Origin: Ziziphus jujuba
Lineage: Eukaryota > Streptophyta > Magnoliopsida > Rosales > Rhamnaceae
Reading direction: 5' to 3'
NCBI RefSeq assembly: GCF_031755915.1
Contig: NC_083390.1
Coordinates: 19,003,001 to 19,067,000 of the forward strand
Length of the DNA: 64,000 bases
Shown: positions 1-11,696 of the stretch, in pieces
Layout of the letters: each line of letters opens with the position of its first letter
Numbering within the stretch: the stretch's first letter is position 1
Position numbers and translations under genes: made by a program
The notes under the pieces: generated by a model
The model's input: only the letters and a program-made list of their open reading frames with translations
Told to the model about the DNA's origin: nothing
Databases searched by the model: none

Positions 1-430
1 TCCATTTTATTATATATGACTGCTTACTGTATCCATTTTCACTTAGGCTAATAATTGTATTCATTGTTGTGTTTTGTAACATTGATGGCATCTTTGTGTG
101 CTCTTTTCTGGTTTGACAGTATATGTAAAGACTGCATCTTTTTATGTTGGTTATGTTCATGTGTGTGACGATTATTATCACTTTATGCTAACACTTTTTT
201 CATTCATGACATTCTTTGTCTGCACTTTTATTTTATATGACCGATTATTGTGTGTAAGTTTACTTGTGTTGGTAATTGTATTCATTATTGTATGTTGGGA
301 CATTGATGGTATATGTATGTGCAATTTTCTGGTTTGGCAGTATATTCACATAGAATATATATTTTGTGTTGGTTATGGTTGTGTGTGTGATGATTATCAT
401 GACTTTGTGTAACAGTTTTTTCCATTCATC
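1..430. repeat. Two-copy tandem repeat, ~221 bp period
   Basis: Two diverged copies lie head to tail. The segment taattgtattcatt occurs at 52 and again at 273, and the stretches around them (an ATTGATGG block, then a TTTTCTGGTTTG-CAGTATAT block) recur in the same order. The apparent 104-residue reading frame at 98-412 is hydrophobic low-complexity translation of this T-rich DNA, and I do not regard it as a gene. It adjoins the 135-bp array that follows and probably belongs to the same repeat-built locus. Confidence 0.7.
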
Positions 431-479
431 ACATTCTTGGGCCGTATTTTTTATTTTATTTTATTATTTTTAGTATCGT

Positions 480-1220
480 ATCGTGTATGATTTTATTCTT
501 TCTTGACGTGGGTCATTGTTTTCTTGTGTGCATTTTGATAGTTCGCTTGATGCTTGCTTATGTAAATTTGTTGATTATTCGATTTTTGATGTCTTTGATC
601 TTTGTTTGTGTTTGTTCTTTCTTCCTGTGGTTGTTATTTTTTTCTCTCTGCCTGTTTTGATAGTTTGTTCTTCTTTGATGTCTTTGATACTTGCTTGTGT
701 AATAATTGTTGATTGAATTTCTTTGATATCTTTGATCTTTGGTTGTGTTCTACTGTTTCTTCCTATAGTCATTGCTTTCTCTATCTGCATTTTGATTGTT
801 TGTTTTTGTTTGATGTCTTTGATGCTTGCTTGTGTACTAATTGTTTGACTGAACATGATGTCTTTGGTCTTTGCTTGTGTTTATTGTTCCTTCTTATGGT
901 CATTGTTTTGCTTTGTGAGCATTGTTGTTCCTTCCTGTGGTCAGTGTTGTGCTTTGTGTGCTTTTTTATTTTCTGTTATTCTTTGATGCTTGCTTGTGTC
1001 ATAATTGTTTATTGATGTCTTTGATCTTGCTTGTGTTTATTGTTTCTTCCTATGATCATTGTTTTCTCTATGCGCATTTTGATTGTTTGTTCTTCTTTGA
1101 CGTCTATGATGGGTGCTTGTGTAAATTTGTTGATTGTTCTTCTTTGATGTCTTTGATTTTTGTTTGTCTATGTTGTTTCTTCCTATGGGTCACTGTTTGT
1201 TGATATTTTGTGCTTGTTCA
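480..1220. repeat. ~135-bp T/G-rich degenerate tandem array, block 1 (left part)
   Basis: A degenerate unit built around tttgatgtctttgat, then gcttgcttgtgtaa, then attgtttcttcctatgg, then gcattttgattgtttg recurs at about 135 bp (for example tttgatgtctttgat at 674 and 809). The strand is strikingly poor in A and C runs and rich in T and G. Overlapping reading frames give repetitive Leu/Phe/Cys peptides with no family resemblance, so it reads as satellite-like DNA. The block is interrupted at 1220 by a Copia insertion and resumes at 6394. Confidence 0.75.
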
Positions 1221-1497
1221 TGAGAATTTTGGACAAGAGTAATTCTATATTCATATAATGAAATACAACCCTAATATTTATATTGGAGTGGCTGACTTTT
1301 CAGTCCACTATTCTAGGAAAATAAAATGAGAATCCCACAAAAATAGGAATCTCAACAAACTAGGAAAGCAACAAATTAGGAATCAGTTAATAACTGACCC
1401 TATTTATTAGGAAACTAAATAACAAATCCTAATCTACCAAATTACAGAATAAAACACTTTCCTAATATATATACAAGCTATACGGCTTTTTCCTACA
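1221..1497 (-). repeat. 3' LTR of Copia copy A
   Basis: 277-bp direct repeat of 6116-6393, with three differences: one substitution near the terminus (ggacaag against ggagaag), one near accaaatta/gcag, and one A-run indel. Its inner edge adjoins the polypurine tract just beyond the RNase H stop codon. Confidence 0.93.
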
Positions 1498-1504
1498 CTC
1501 TCCC

Positions 1505-3046
1505 TCAAGCTGGGTTGTACATGTTATACAATCCCAGCTTGGACTTCAATTCATCAAAACTTATTCTTGAAATGGCTTTGGTGAGAATATCAGCAAGCTG
1601 CAGTCGAGTATGGATGTAGCTCAATTGAACTGTTCCATTATTGACCTTCTCTGAAATGAAATGCCTGTCAATTTCAACATGCTTAGTCCTGTCATGGTGT
1701 ACCGGGTTTTTAGCAATGCTAATGGCAGATTGACTATCACTAAACATTTTTATCTGGTCTTTAAAATCAACTTTCAGCTCCCTTAGTAATCTCTGAAGCC
1801 ACATTCCTTCACAAATACCCAAAGCAAGAGCACGATATTCTGACTCTGCACTGCTTCTCGACACTACTGATTGCTTTTTGCTTCTCCATGTAACAAGATT
1901 ACCCCAAACAAAGGAGCAGTAACCACTTGTGGATCTCCTTTCAGTTAGTTCTCCAGCCCAGCTAGCGTCTCTGTATACCTCTATCTCACGACTTTCACTC
2001 TTTTTGAAGAGTAAACCGTGGCCTGGTGTCATCTTCAGGTATCTAAGGATTCGATTTACAGCCTCTAAATGTTCCTCATTTGGATTGTTCATGTGCTGGC
2101 TAACCACACTCACTGGGAATGCAATGTCTGGTCTTGTGTGTGAGAGATAGATCAACTTGCCCACCAGCCGTTGATACTGCCCTTTATCCACTGGCACTTT
2201 TTCCTCATTTGTACTTAACCTTAGGTTAGGGTCCATAGGAGTCTCTGCAGGTTTACACCCGAGCATGCCAGTTTCAGTTAGCAAATCTAGGATATAATTT
2301 CGTTGGGATATAACAATCCCTGCTTTAGACCAAGCAACCTCCATGCCTAGAAAGTATCTGAGAGCACCAAGATCTTTGATTTCAAACTCAGTAGCAAGTA
2401 ATCTTTTGAGTTTGATAATTTCCTCCGTGTCATCTCCAGTTAGAATAATGTCATCAACGTAAACAATGAGAATAGCAATTCGGCCTCTAGGTGAGAATTT
2501 CACAAATAGAGTGTGATCTGTCTGGCATTGATTGTACCCGTTTGTGACCACTGTTTTGGTGAACCTATCAAACCAAGCACGAGGTGATTGCTTTAGGCCA
2601 TACAATGATTTCTTTAGCTTGCACACCTGATGGCAGTTTGAAGAGTTCTCTAAGCCTGGAGGTATTTCCATATAAACATCTTCTGCTAGATCCCCGTTCA
2701 AAAATGCATTTTTGACGTCTAGTTGATGCAAGGGCCAGTCTTTATTTACGGCTAATGACAACAATACTCGAACCGTGTTCAACTTGGCAATAGGTGCGAA
2801 AGTTTCCTCATAATCGATTCCATATGACTGAGTGAAGCCTTTCGCCACCAGCCTGGCTTTGAACCTTTCAATACTTCCATCTGCTTTATACTTCACTGTA
2901 AATATCCATTTGCAACCAACAGGCTTCTTCCCTTGAGGTAATTTTGTAAGAGTCCAGGTTCCATTGCTTTCTAGAGCCCTGATTTCCTCCTCAACTGCTT
3001 GCTTCCATGCTGGATTTTTCAATGCTTCCTGAATAGAATTGGGAAT
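1505..3046 (-). pseudogene. Copia copy A pol, 3' half: reverse transcriptase and RNase H
   Basis: Open frame of about 513 codons downstream of the TAG at 3047-3049 and in the same frame as the gag-integrase part, so only one nonsense codon splits the polyprotein. It contains the reverse transcriptase core with the YVDDIILTGDD catalytic motif (about 2450-2490), the copia signature of the QLDVKNAFLNGDL type, and a C-terminal RNase H region ending in the H-x-E-I-D-R-H-F segment. The RNase H strand reads YRDASWAGE where copy B has YTDASWAGE, a possible extra missense change. The stop codon lies eight bases before the LTR. Confidence 0.9.
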
Positions 3047-5953
3047 CTACACACTATCAAGAGCTGAGATGAATACTTTATATGATGGCAACAACTTCCC
3101 ATATGCCACATATCTCTCGATAGGGTGGTTTGTGCATGTTCGGACACCCTTTCTTTCAGCAATAGGCAAAGCAGAATCATCAACAAAAGGAACAAGAGGC
3201 TCACAGGTTAAAGAATCCATACCAGTGTGAAGTTCTGAAGCAGGAGGGTCCGGTTCAGGTTCTTGACAATCTCTGATTTCAGTAATGTTCTCTAAGTTCT
3301 CAGTAGGTCGTCTCCTCCTCGAATAGACACGAAGTTCTTGATGATTTGCACCAAGTTGGACTTGGGTGGACTCGGGTGACTCACTTTGAGTGGTGTTATG
3401 TGGCAAATTAGGTGATGAGACTTGGATTTGAGGACTTGGAAGAGGATAAGGACTCGAAAGTGATGACTCGGAAGAGGGTAAGGAGGCTGGAGTAGATTGA
3501 GTATCTTGAAGACTGTCCCAAAGCTGAAATTCCCTCGAATTCTCCCCTTGAATTGCAGGTTTGGAAAAATAAGATTGGTGTTCAAAGTATGTGACATCCA
3601 TGGAATTGTACATTTTTCTAGTAACAGGTGAGTAACATTTGTACCCTTTTTGATGAGAGGAATATCCTAGAAAAATGCATTTCACTGATTTGGGATCAAG
3701 TTTAGTCCGATGTTGTTGGTGTATATGAACAAATGATGAACAACCAAAGATTTTTAGTGGGAGATCGAAAGAAAAAGATTTGACATGAGGGAAGGCTTGT
3801 AGGAGGACTTGGCGAGGTTTCTGAAATTGAAGTACTCGACTAGGCATTCTATTAATGAGATAGGTGGCAGTAAGAATGGCTTCCCCCCAGAAGTGTTTAG
3901 GCACATGATTGGTAAACATTAGTGATCGAGCTACCTCAAGTAAGTGTCTGTTTTTTCTCTCGGCTATCCCGTTTTGCTGAGGGGTATCAACACAAGAACT
4001 CACATGAATAATTCCTTGTTTCAAAAGATAGGAACCCAAAACTGACGTAAAGTATTCCCTACCATTGTCAGTTTTAAGAACCTGAATTTTGCTTTTGAAC
4101 TGGGTGTGAATCATGGAATAAAAAGATTTGAAGATTTCCCCTGTTTCAGATTTTTCTTTCATAAGAAATGTCCAAGTAGTTCTAGTATGATAATCTATGA
4201 AAGATATGAACCAACGAGCCCCATTAATATTTTTTACTCGTGAAGGTCCCCAAATGTCACTATGAATTATGGAGAATGGATGTGAAGGCTTATATTGAAT
4301 GCTAGGATAAACATGTCGAGTGTGCTTTGCAAGTTGACATATGTCACAATGAAAAAATTTGGAATTTTTATTGATGAATAAATGAGGGAACAATTTTTCA
4401 AGGTATAGAAAGTTTGGATGACCAAGGCGAAAATGCCATAACATGACTTGACTCTCATTTGAAACAGAAACAGAATTGGAAACAGACTCAGAAACACAAC
4501 TTGAATGAACTTGTCCATGTAGAGGAGGGTTCCCTTTGAGCAAGTAGAGACCACCACACATTTCAGCACTGCCAATCACCTTCCCTGAAGCCGCTGCCTG
4601 AAATTCACAAAGATTTTTATAGAATTTAGTCACACAATTCAATTCACGGGTGAGTTTACTAATAGAAATTAGATTGCAATCTAGATTTGGAACATAAAGA
4701 ACAGATGAAAGAAGAATGTCCTTTGTCAATTTAATGGATTCGATTCTTGCCACTTTTGAGTGTGATCCATCAGCTATTCGTACTGTAGAGGGACTTGAAT
4801 ATGGACTGAACTTGTGGAAGACATTAATATCTCCAGTCATGTGATCCGAAGCTCCAGAATCCACTATCCATGGTCTTAATTTTCTGGTTTCAGCAATATG
4901 AGCAACGGAGAATGTACCTTGATGTACTAGCATGCTAGTATGCTGTTCAGCAGTGGGTGAGGTGGATTGTGAAGGATCTGAAATTTGTCCGAGTAGTTTC
5001 TGCAGTACCTCAATTTGCTCCCTAGTGAATGGATTGGTTTCAGTAGTGGTGCTGGTGTTGTCTGAAGTGGTGACTGCGTTAGCACGACTGTCTCGGTCCT
5101 GGCGAGCTCGGTTTGGTTTCCAATCAGTAGGCTTCCCATGTATTTTCCAGCAAGTTTCTTTGGTGTGACCAGGCCTCTTGCAATGGTCGCACCATGGCCT
5201 TCCTCTTCTCTGTCTGTTATCCTGAGATGAGTTGTGTGTATACAAGGCCGAGCCCTCAACAGCTGGGGAGCTCATATTTTCTGGCATCATCAATTTCTTC
5301 CTGCTTTCTTCTCTTCTAACTTCAGCAAAAGCCTCTCGGATGGGAGGTAGTGGCCTACTTCCCATGATTCTCCCCCTTACTTCGTTCATATCCTTATTGA
5401 GACCAAGGAGAAATTTGAATGTTCTCTTTTGATCAATAATCTTTTTGTATAGAGCTGCATCATCAGGACATTTCCAGGAATATATTTCAAACATATCAAG
5501 GTGCTGCCAATACCTGGTTATTGTGTTGAAATATTGAGTGATAGTCATCTCTCCTTGTCGTAGATCATGAAGTCGAGTTTCAATCTCAAAGAGTTCAGAG
5601 GTATTTTCGGAACTAGAATAGGTTTCACGAGCTGCATCCCAAATTTCCTTGGCTGTTTTGTAGAGAAGGAAATTCTCTCCAACTTCTGTGGTCATGGAAT
5701 TTATTAACCATGACATGACCATGTGATTTTCAGTCTTCCACGTGCGATATTTAGGATCAGTTGAAGCCGGAACAGAAACTTCTCTTGTGAGATACTCATC
5801 CTTTCCTCTGCCAGACACATACATGAGGACGGATTGTGACCACTGAAGGAAGTTGTGGCCATTGAGTTTGTGACTGGTAATGAGAAGAGGTGAGTTGTCG
5901 ATGATATTGGCTGAGGGATTATCGGTTTGAGTACTCATGCCGTATTTGGACAT
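3047..5953 (-). pseudogene. Copia copy A polyprotein, 5' part: gag, protease, integrase
   Basis: 968 codons start at ATG 5953, 162 bases inside the 5' LTR. Order: an N-terminal UBN2-type gag region (roughly residues 30-240); a CCHC zinc knuckle beginning CDHCKRPGHTKETC (about residue 253); an aspartic protease motif DSGASDHM (about 364); the GAG-pre-integrase HFRLGHP with a following CDIC zinc site; then the integrase core with D, TDNG and PQQNGIAERKN as the D-D-E triad. Reading ends at TAG 3047-3049. The corresponding codon in copy B is CAG, so one C-to-T change accounts for the stop. Confidence 0.92.
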
Positions 5954-6103
5954 GATGAGAGACCGAAAATAGAGTGGATTAGGGTTTTGAATCTTACTTG
6001 AGCAGAATTGTAAACCAAGGGAACAGATTATTCACCGGATACTGTTCACGCAGAATCACTGTTTACGTTGATACTGTTCACGCGACTGTTCACGCCAAAC
6101 CAG

Positions 6104-6115
6104 GCTCTGATACCA
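6104..6115 (-). other. Primer-binding site of Copia copy A
   Basis: On the minus strand tggtatcagagc directly follows the 5' LTR. This is the classic plant copia site complementary to the 3' end of initiator Met-tRNA, used to prime minus-strand DNA synthesis. Confidence 0.9.
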
Positions 6116-6393
6116 TGAGAATTTTGGAGAAGAGTAATTCTATATTCATATAATGAAATACAACCCTAATATTTATATTGGAGTGGCTGACTTTTCAGTC
6201 CACTATTCTAGGAAAAATAAAATGAGAATCCCACAAAAATAGGAATCTCAACAAACTAGGAAAGCAACAAATTAGGAATCAGTTAATAACTGACCCTATT
6301 TATTAGGAAACTAAATAACAAATCCTAATCTACCAAATTGCAGAATAAAACACTTTCCTAATATATATACAAGCTATACGGCTTTTTCCTACA
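6116..6393 (-). repeat. 5' LTR of Copia copy A
   Basis: 278-bp terminal repeat matching 1221-1497 almost exactly. It should carry the element's promoter; a tataaat-like stretch exists in its distal third, but no transcription start can be assigned by eye. Confidence 0.93.
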
Positions 6394-6398
6394 GTTCA

Positions 6399-6640
6399 TG
6401 GTCTTCCCATCTTTGGTTTGATAATTTTTGTCGCCTCTACTTTAATTGTTGAGTTTTCTGTTTCATGGCATTTTTCCTATTCATCATTGTATTGTGCATT
6501 TGGTTGTTTCTGTTAATTGTTTATTTTTGGATGGCTTTCATCTTTGCTTGTGTTCATTGTTTCTTCCTATAGGCATTGTTTTCTCTATGTGCATTTTAAT
6601 CGTTCTTCTTTACTGCACCATTTGTTGATTCTCACTGAGT
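6399..6640. repeat. 135-bp array, block 1 (right part beyond the Copia insertion)
   Basis: Continuation of the array cut at 1220. It includes the gcttgtgttcattgtttcttcctat core and a closing module (ttgttgattctcactg) that recurs at the end of block 2 (about 11118), where the next macro-unit begins. Confidence 0.65.
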
Positions 6641-7138
6641 TCATTATGAAAATGCTAAACTTCATGCTAGTGGTTGGTTTATTTCAATCTAATTAGTATG
6701 TATTTCTTTTTCATATTTTGTTTTTCACTTTTATTATGTTTGGATAAATAGGCAAAACTGAGAAAGGCAATATAGGTTTGAAAGAAAATATTGGCACTTC
6801 ACATATTTTATTTCTTAGGTGAGTGAAAGAAAATTTGAAAAAATTGAGACAAAAGGAATAATTATGGTGGTATGCTCCAATATCCCTTATTTTTGATTAA
6901 TATTTAGGAAATAAGAAATCTTTTCATATTTTTTATGTTGATGCTAGGGTTGGTGTCCAGTTTTGGCTGAAATTTGATTATGATTAATTGGTAATGTTTC
7001 TTGATTTATAACTTCTGTGATTTTGATTCTTCTCTTTGAAAACAAAAATGAATAAATTTACAATTTAGACAATTTAATTTAATAAGTTTCTGATAAATTA
7101 CATTGTTTTTGTGGCTTCTTAAATCTCAATTAATGCAG

Positions 7139-7811
7139 GATTGTTCTACTGGTGCTTTGGTAATGATAACAGGGAATGTTGGAGTAATTCAGGGCTTGCT
7201 ACCTGCACAAGTTGTGTGGAATGTTTATACCCTTATAAAGTAATTACCTCTTAAATTTCTCTCTCCGGAAATCCCAAATAATGTGTTGCTTTTTGCAAAG
7301 AGTTTCAGTTTTACAAGTTTGTTGTTCTATCTTCTTCTTCTTTTTTTATTTTTATTATTTTTATTTTTTTCTTCTTCTAATCCTTCATCTGACATTTATA
7401 TGGTTATGTCACACCACTAAAAATCTATTTTAGTTTGCCTTGCTTGCTTTATTTGGTATATGGTTGGTTTGAGCATAGCCAGGAGTGTTCTTGTGGGAAT
7501 TGGCTATGGATTTTTCACACCATGGATTTCTATTTTTGATTCCTTTAGGCATGATAATGAAAGAAAGAAATGTTTTCATCATCTAGAGTTAAGTATTCAA
7601 AACTAACCTATTTTCTTTGAATTCATTATCTAGTTTAATGTGCATTATTTGTTTTCAACCTTCTATTGAACCTTTCTAATGGAACATGGGGAACTGCCAA
7701 AGGAAGATGTACTTTAGTTAGAGATTTTGTAGACAGGCGCTATCACTCCCGCCCGGTCTACTTAAAGGAATTATGTGAATCCCCTGATTCCAATGAAATT
7801 CAAACTCTTAG
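7139..7811 (+). pseudogene. At3g27390-like membrane protein exon set, copy 1
   Basis: Three exon-like blocks with splice-site remnants. Exon a, 7139-7239, reads GNVGVIQGLLPAQVVWNVYT, matching the family's first membrane helix. Exon b, about 7434-7575, contains SVLVGIGYGFFTPW. Exon c, 7679-7811, contains GTWGTAKG, then LVRDFVDRRYHS, then a GT donor. In the plant family typified by the uncharacterised Arabidopsis membrane protein At3g27390 the same order is seen: GN-x3-I-x-LLP, GSVL-x-G-x2-YGF, DGTW-x-T, VVRDF-x-DVC-x-HSY. Exons for the N-terminus and most of the C-terminal half are missing and flanking frames are broken. I infer a decayed fragment. Confidence 0.68.
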
Positions 7812-8319
7812 GTAATGGTATTTTCTTTAGTGATACTGCTATAACAATTCCAGTTTAAAGGGGATCAATAAGAAAAATGAAAGAAAATCTGTCCCAAGGT
7901 AAGTTACGTTGAACATGGTTGTGCCACTTAATCCATTAGGTGAAGAAAACTTGCTTCAAACATTTGATGTTGCACTCTTAGTCTTGTTGCAGAGGTAGGT
8001 GTATTGTTTTGGCTGTAATGTATTAGTTTCTTGATTTAAAAACTGCTTTGTTATTATTCTTCTCTTTTAAAAGTAACAATGATAAAGTACATACTGCATA
8101 CTTAGATATCTTTGTTTTTATTGTGCATTGCAATTGAATGTCAACCGTGGATTTAGTGTGTTTTCAATTCTAAATTACATACTGCATACTTAGATATCTT
8201 TGTTTTTATTGTGCATTGCAATTGTATATCAACCGTGGATTTAGTGGGTTTTCAATTATAAATTGTTTTCACCAAATTCCAAGACAGAAAGTGGCTTCTT
8301 GAATTTTTATTAAATGTAG

Positions 8320-8963
8320 AAGGTTTCTGATGGATCCTACTGATGCTTTGGCTATGATAATAAGGAATATTGGACTAATTCTGGTTTTGCTACGTGCATT
8401 TGTTCTGTGGACTGTTTATACCTTGTAAAGTAATTTCTTCTTAAACTTCCATCTTCAAAAATTCAAAATAATTTGTTTCTACCTTCAAGAGAGTTCAGTC
8501 TTAAAAAATTATTGTTCTATCTATTTTTTTTTTCCCCACCCTAATTTTTACTTCTGACACACCACTTAAATTGTTTATCTATGCTGTTTGCATTGCCTGG
8601 TTTATTCGGTATGTGGTTGGGTTTGGGCATAGCCGGGAGTGTTTTTATCGAACTGGCTATGGATTTTTCACACCATGGGTTCCTACTTTTGAGGCCTTTA
8701 GACATGAAAATGAAACCAACAAATTCCTTCACTGTATAGTGGTGCATCTTCCATAGTAATCTTTTCTTTGAATTTACTATCTAATTTAGTGCTCACCATT
8801 TTTTTTTTTCAACTTTCTATATGAATCATTAGGATGGAACTTGGGAACTGTAAGGAAGTTCTACTGTTGGTAGAGATTTTATAGACATGTCTTATAATTC
8901 CTACCTGGCCTACTTGAAGGAATTACATGAGTCCCTTTTTTCGATTAAAATTCAAACTCTTAG
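8320..8963 (+). pseudogene. At3g27390-like exon set, copy 2
   Basis: Same three blocks as copy 1, about 1.18 kb downstream. Exon a, 8320-8429, reads ALAMIIRNIGLILVLLRAFV (GN changed to RN, P changed to R). Exon b, about 8578-8725, keeps GYGFFTPW but in a shifted frame relative to the upstream helix. Exon c, 8833-8963, begins after an intact TTAG acceptor with GATGGAACTTGG (DGTW) but has a small deletion and lost residues near the end. Frame breaks between conserved segments mark it as non-functional. Confidence 0.62.
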
Positions 8964-9479
8964 GTAATAGTAATGGTTTTGAAATTCAAACTTATATATC
9001 AGTTCTAGTTTTGTTTTTGCATTTTTAAGAAACGAAATGGATATAGTGAATAATGCTCTGTCTAGTATGGCATTATTTTCTTTTTTGGATGTCTAATCTT
9101 CACTTTGGGCCCCAAAGTAGCATCAAAGTTCTTTGCAAAGTTCATTTTCTTTAGGCTGTCAAATCAGTTGCTGCTTCAAAATAAATTGTAGTTGGTTTTG
9201 CTTTGTTCATTTTATCAAATGCTTTTTCTTCTTTTTGGAAGTCCATCATGCAGAAATCTATGGTGAAGTTACAGTAGTTGACTAGTAAATTTGTGGAGAA
9301 GGAATCACAAATTGGAGATTTGTGATGAGTGACCGACCTTCTCAATCTTTTGGGAAGGCGGCCTGCATTTAACCCATGTTGTCGGCATATATCCTTTTCA
9401 AAGTTGTTGAACAAACTAAAAATGAAAATAAGAATATGATGTCTTTTGATATTTTGTGCTTTGTTATGGCCTTCATATC

Positions 9480-11110
9480 TTTGGTTTAAATAATTTTTAT
9501 AGGCTCTGCTTTATTTGATCTGTGTTCTCTGTTTCATATGCATTTTGCCTATTCATCATTGCTTTGTTTATTTTGTTGTTTCTATTTATTGTTTATATTT
9601 GGATATCTGTTAAGCCTTTGTTTATGATTGTGTGAATAGAGTTTTTCTTGATGATTTTGTGCGAACAGTTTTTTTCATTGATTGCTAGGCATGCTTTAAT
9701 TAGTTTGTGTATATCTCTTTAAGTTTTCTGTTTGTTCATCATTGTGCATTTGTTTGTGATTACATTGCTTCTCCTTGTGACACCTGCCTTCTTTTTTTTT
9801 TTGAGTAATTTTTCATATCAGAGCTTCGTTTTAATTGTGTGAATTTTTGGTATTCATTACTGCTTCCTATGGCCTTTGCTTCGTAATATTTGCTCATTGT
9901 TCTTCTTTGACGATGCTTTGATCTTTGCTTGTGTTTCTTGTTTCTTGCTATGACCATTGTTTTCTCTCTGTGCATTTGGATTGTTTGTTCTTCTTTAATG
10001 TCTTTGATGCTTGTTTGTGTCACGAATGTTGATTGAACTTCTTTAATGTGTATTGATCTTTGCTTGTGTTTATTGTTTCTTTCTATGATCATTGTTTTCT
10101 GTGTGTGTTTTGATTGTTTATTCTTCTTATGGTTGCTCATGTAAATTTGTTGACTTTTCTTCTTTGTATGCATTTTGATTGTTTGTTCTTTTTTTATTTT
10201 ATTTTTTATGTCTTTGATGCTTGCTTGTGTAAATTTGTTGACTTTTCTTCTTTGTATGCATTTTGATTGTTTGTTCTTTTTTTTTTTAATGTCTTTGATG
10301 CTTGCTTGTGTAAATTTGTTGATTGTTCTTCTTTGATATCTTTGATCTTTGTCTGCGTCTATTCTTTCTTCTCATGGGTCATGGTTTTTCTCTCTGTTTG
10401 TTATGATTATTTATTCTTCTTTGATGTCTTTAATGTTTGCTTGTGTAAATTTGCTTATAGAATGTCTTTGATATCTTTGATCTTTGATTGTGTTTATTGT
10501 TTCTTCTCTTCTTCATTTTGCTCTGTGAGAGTTTTGATTGTTTCCTCTTCTTTGATGCCTTTGATGCTTGCATGTGTGACAATTGTGTTTTCACTTCCTT
10601 GATATCTTTGATCTTCACCTGCATTTGTTGTTCCGTACCATGGTCATTGTTTTGCTCTGTGTACATTTGATGTCTTTGCTTGAGTTTTTTGTTCCTTCCT
10701 TTGGTCATTGTTTTGCTTTGTGTGCGTTATTGAATGTTTGTTCTTCTTTGATGTCTGATGCTTCCTTGTGTAATAATTGTTTATTGAACTTCTTTGATGT
10801 CTTTGAACTTTGCTTTTGCTTATTGTTTCTTCCTATGGTTGTTGTTTTCTCTATATGTGTTTTTTGATTGTTTGTTCTTCTTTGATGTCTTTGATTCTTG
10901 CTTATGTAAATTTGTTGATTTTTTTTTTTTTTAAATATCTTTGATTTCTGTTTGTGTTTGTTGTTTCTTCCCATCATTTTTTTCTTTATGTGTATTTTGA
11001 TTGTTTTTTTTCTTCTTTAATGTCTTTGATCTTTGCTTACTGTTTATTCTTTCTTCCTGTACAGCTATTGTTTTTCTTCATGTGCATTTTGATTGTTCTT
11101 CTTTACTGCA
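9480..11110. repeat. 135-bp T/G-rich degenerate array, block 2
   Basis: About a dozen degenerate units with the same core words as block 1 (ttctttgatgtctttgat, gcttgcttgtgtaaatttgttg, gtttcttcctatgg, tgcattttgattgtttg), all in one orientation. Units vary by indels and T-run expansion, as at 10917-10933. No coding gene is supported; the many short overlapping frames on both strands are translations of the repeat. Confidence 0.75.
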
Positions 11111-11696
11111 TCTTTTGTTGATTCTCACTGCATTCATTAAGACAAACGCCTTCAAGCTTATGGGTGGTTTATTTCAGGCTAATGAGTATGTATTTTTTTT
11201 CATATATATATATATATATATTTTATGTTTTGGAGTAAATGTGAAAATAGAAGTAATATAAGTTTGAAAGAAAATATTGGCACTTCACATATCTTAATTT
11301 CTTTGGTGAGTGAAAGAAAATATGAAAAATTTGAGACAAAAGGAATAATCACAGTGGTATGATCCTCTATCGCAGATTTGTGCTTAATATTTGTGAAATA
11401 AGTATTCTTTTCATATTTTTTATGTTGAACCTGGTTTTGCCTCTTAATCCATTATGTAAAGAAAACTTGTTTCAAACATGCTCAGCATTGATGTGACTCT
11501 TAGTCTTGTTGCAGAGGTCGGTGTCCAATTTTTTGCTGGAATCTAGTTATGAATTATTTGGTATTAGTTTCTTGATTTCTAGCCGTTTTGATTATGATTC
11601 TTCTCTTTTAAACAAACATGAATAAATTACAAATAAGTTTGTCAATTTAATTTAATAAGTTTTTTGTGTGGCCTCTTCACTTGTCATTAAATGTAG

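Larger units (their letters stand above)
1221..6393 (-). mobile_element. Ty1/copia LTR retrotransposon, nearly intact (copy A)
   Basis: Complete element of 5173 bp on the minus strand. The 5-bp target duplication gttca is at 1216-1220 and 6394-6398. The LTRs (1221-1497 and 6116-6393) have TG...CA ends in element orientation. A primer-binding site complementary to initiator Met-tRNA adjoins the 5' LTR, and a G-rich polypurine tract (gagggggag) precedes the 3' LTR. Domain order is gag, zinc knuckle, protease, integrase, reverse transcriptase, RNase H, which defines the copia superfamily. The LTRs differ by two substitutions and one indel, implying a recent insertion. The only coding lesion is one in-frame TAG between integrase and reverse transcriptase. 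It lies inside the 135-bp repeat array. Confidence 0.95.
6622..11110. repeat. Macro-duplication unit 1 (two pseudogene copies plus repeat array)
   Basis: The succession from ttgttgattctcactg through ggtttgaaagaaaatattggcacttcacat, two exon-remnant sets, and a T/G-rich array recurs with the same order and orientation from about 11111 on. The start of exon a is 4558 bp apart between units (7139 and 11697). The spacers 6640-7138, 7812-8319 and 8964-9480 show no further genes. 8964-9480 shares sequence with 13415-13700 and 19130-19330 of unit 2. Confidence 0.7.

Noticed and set aside
98..1203. Several overlapping reading frames of 60-105 residues on both strands
   Set aside because: They are Phe/Leu/Cys or Lys/Gln-rich translations of the 135-bp and 221-bp repeats, present in several frames at once and without domains.
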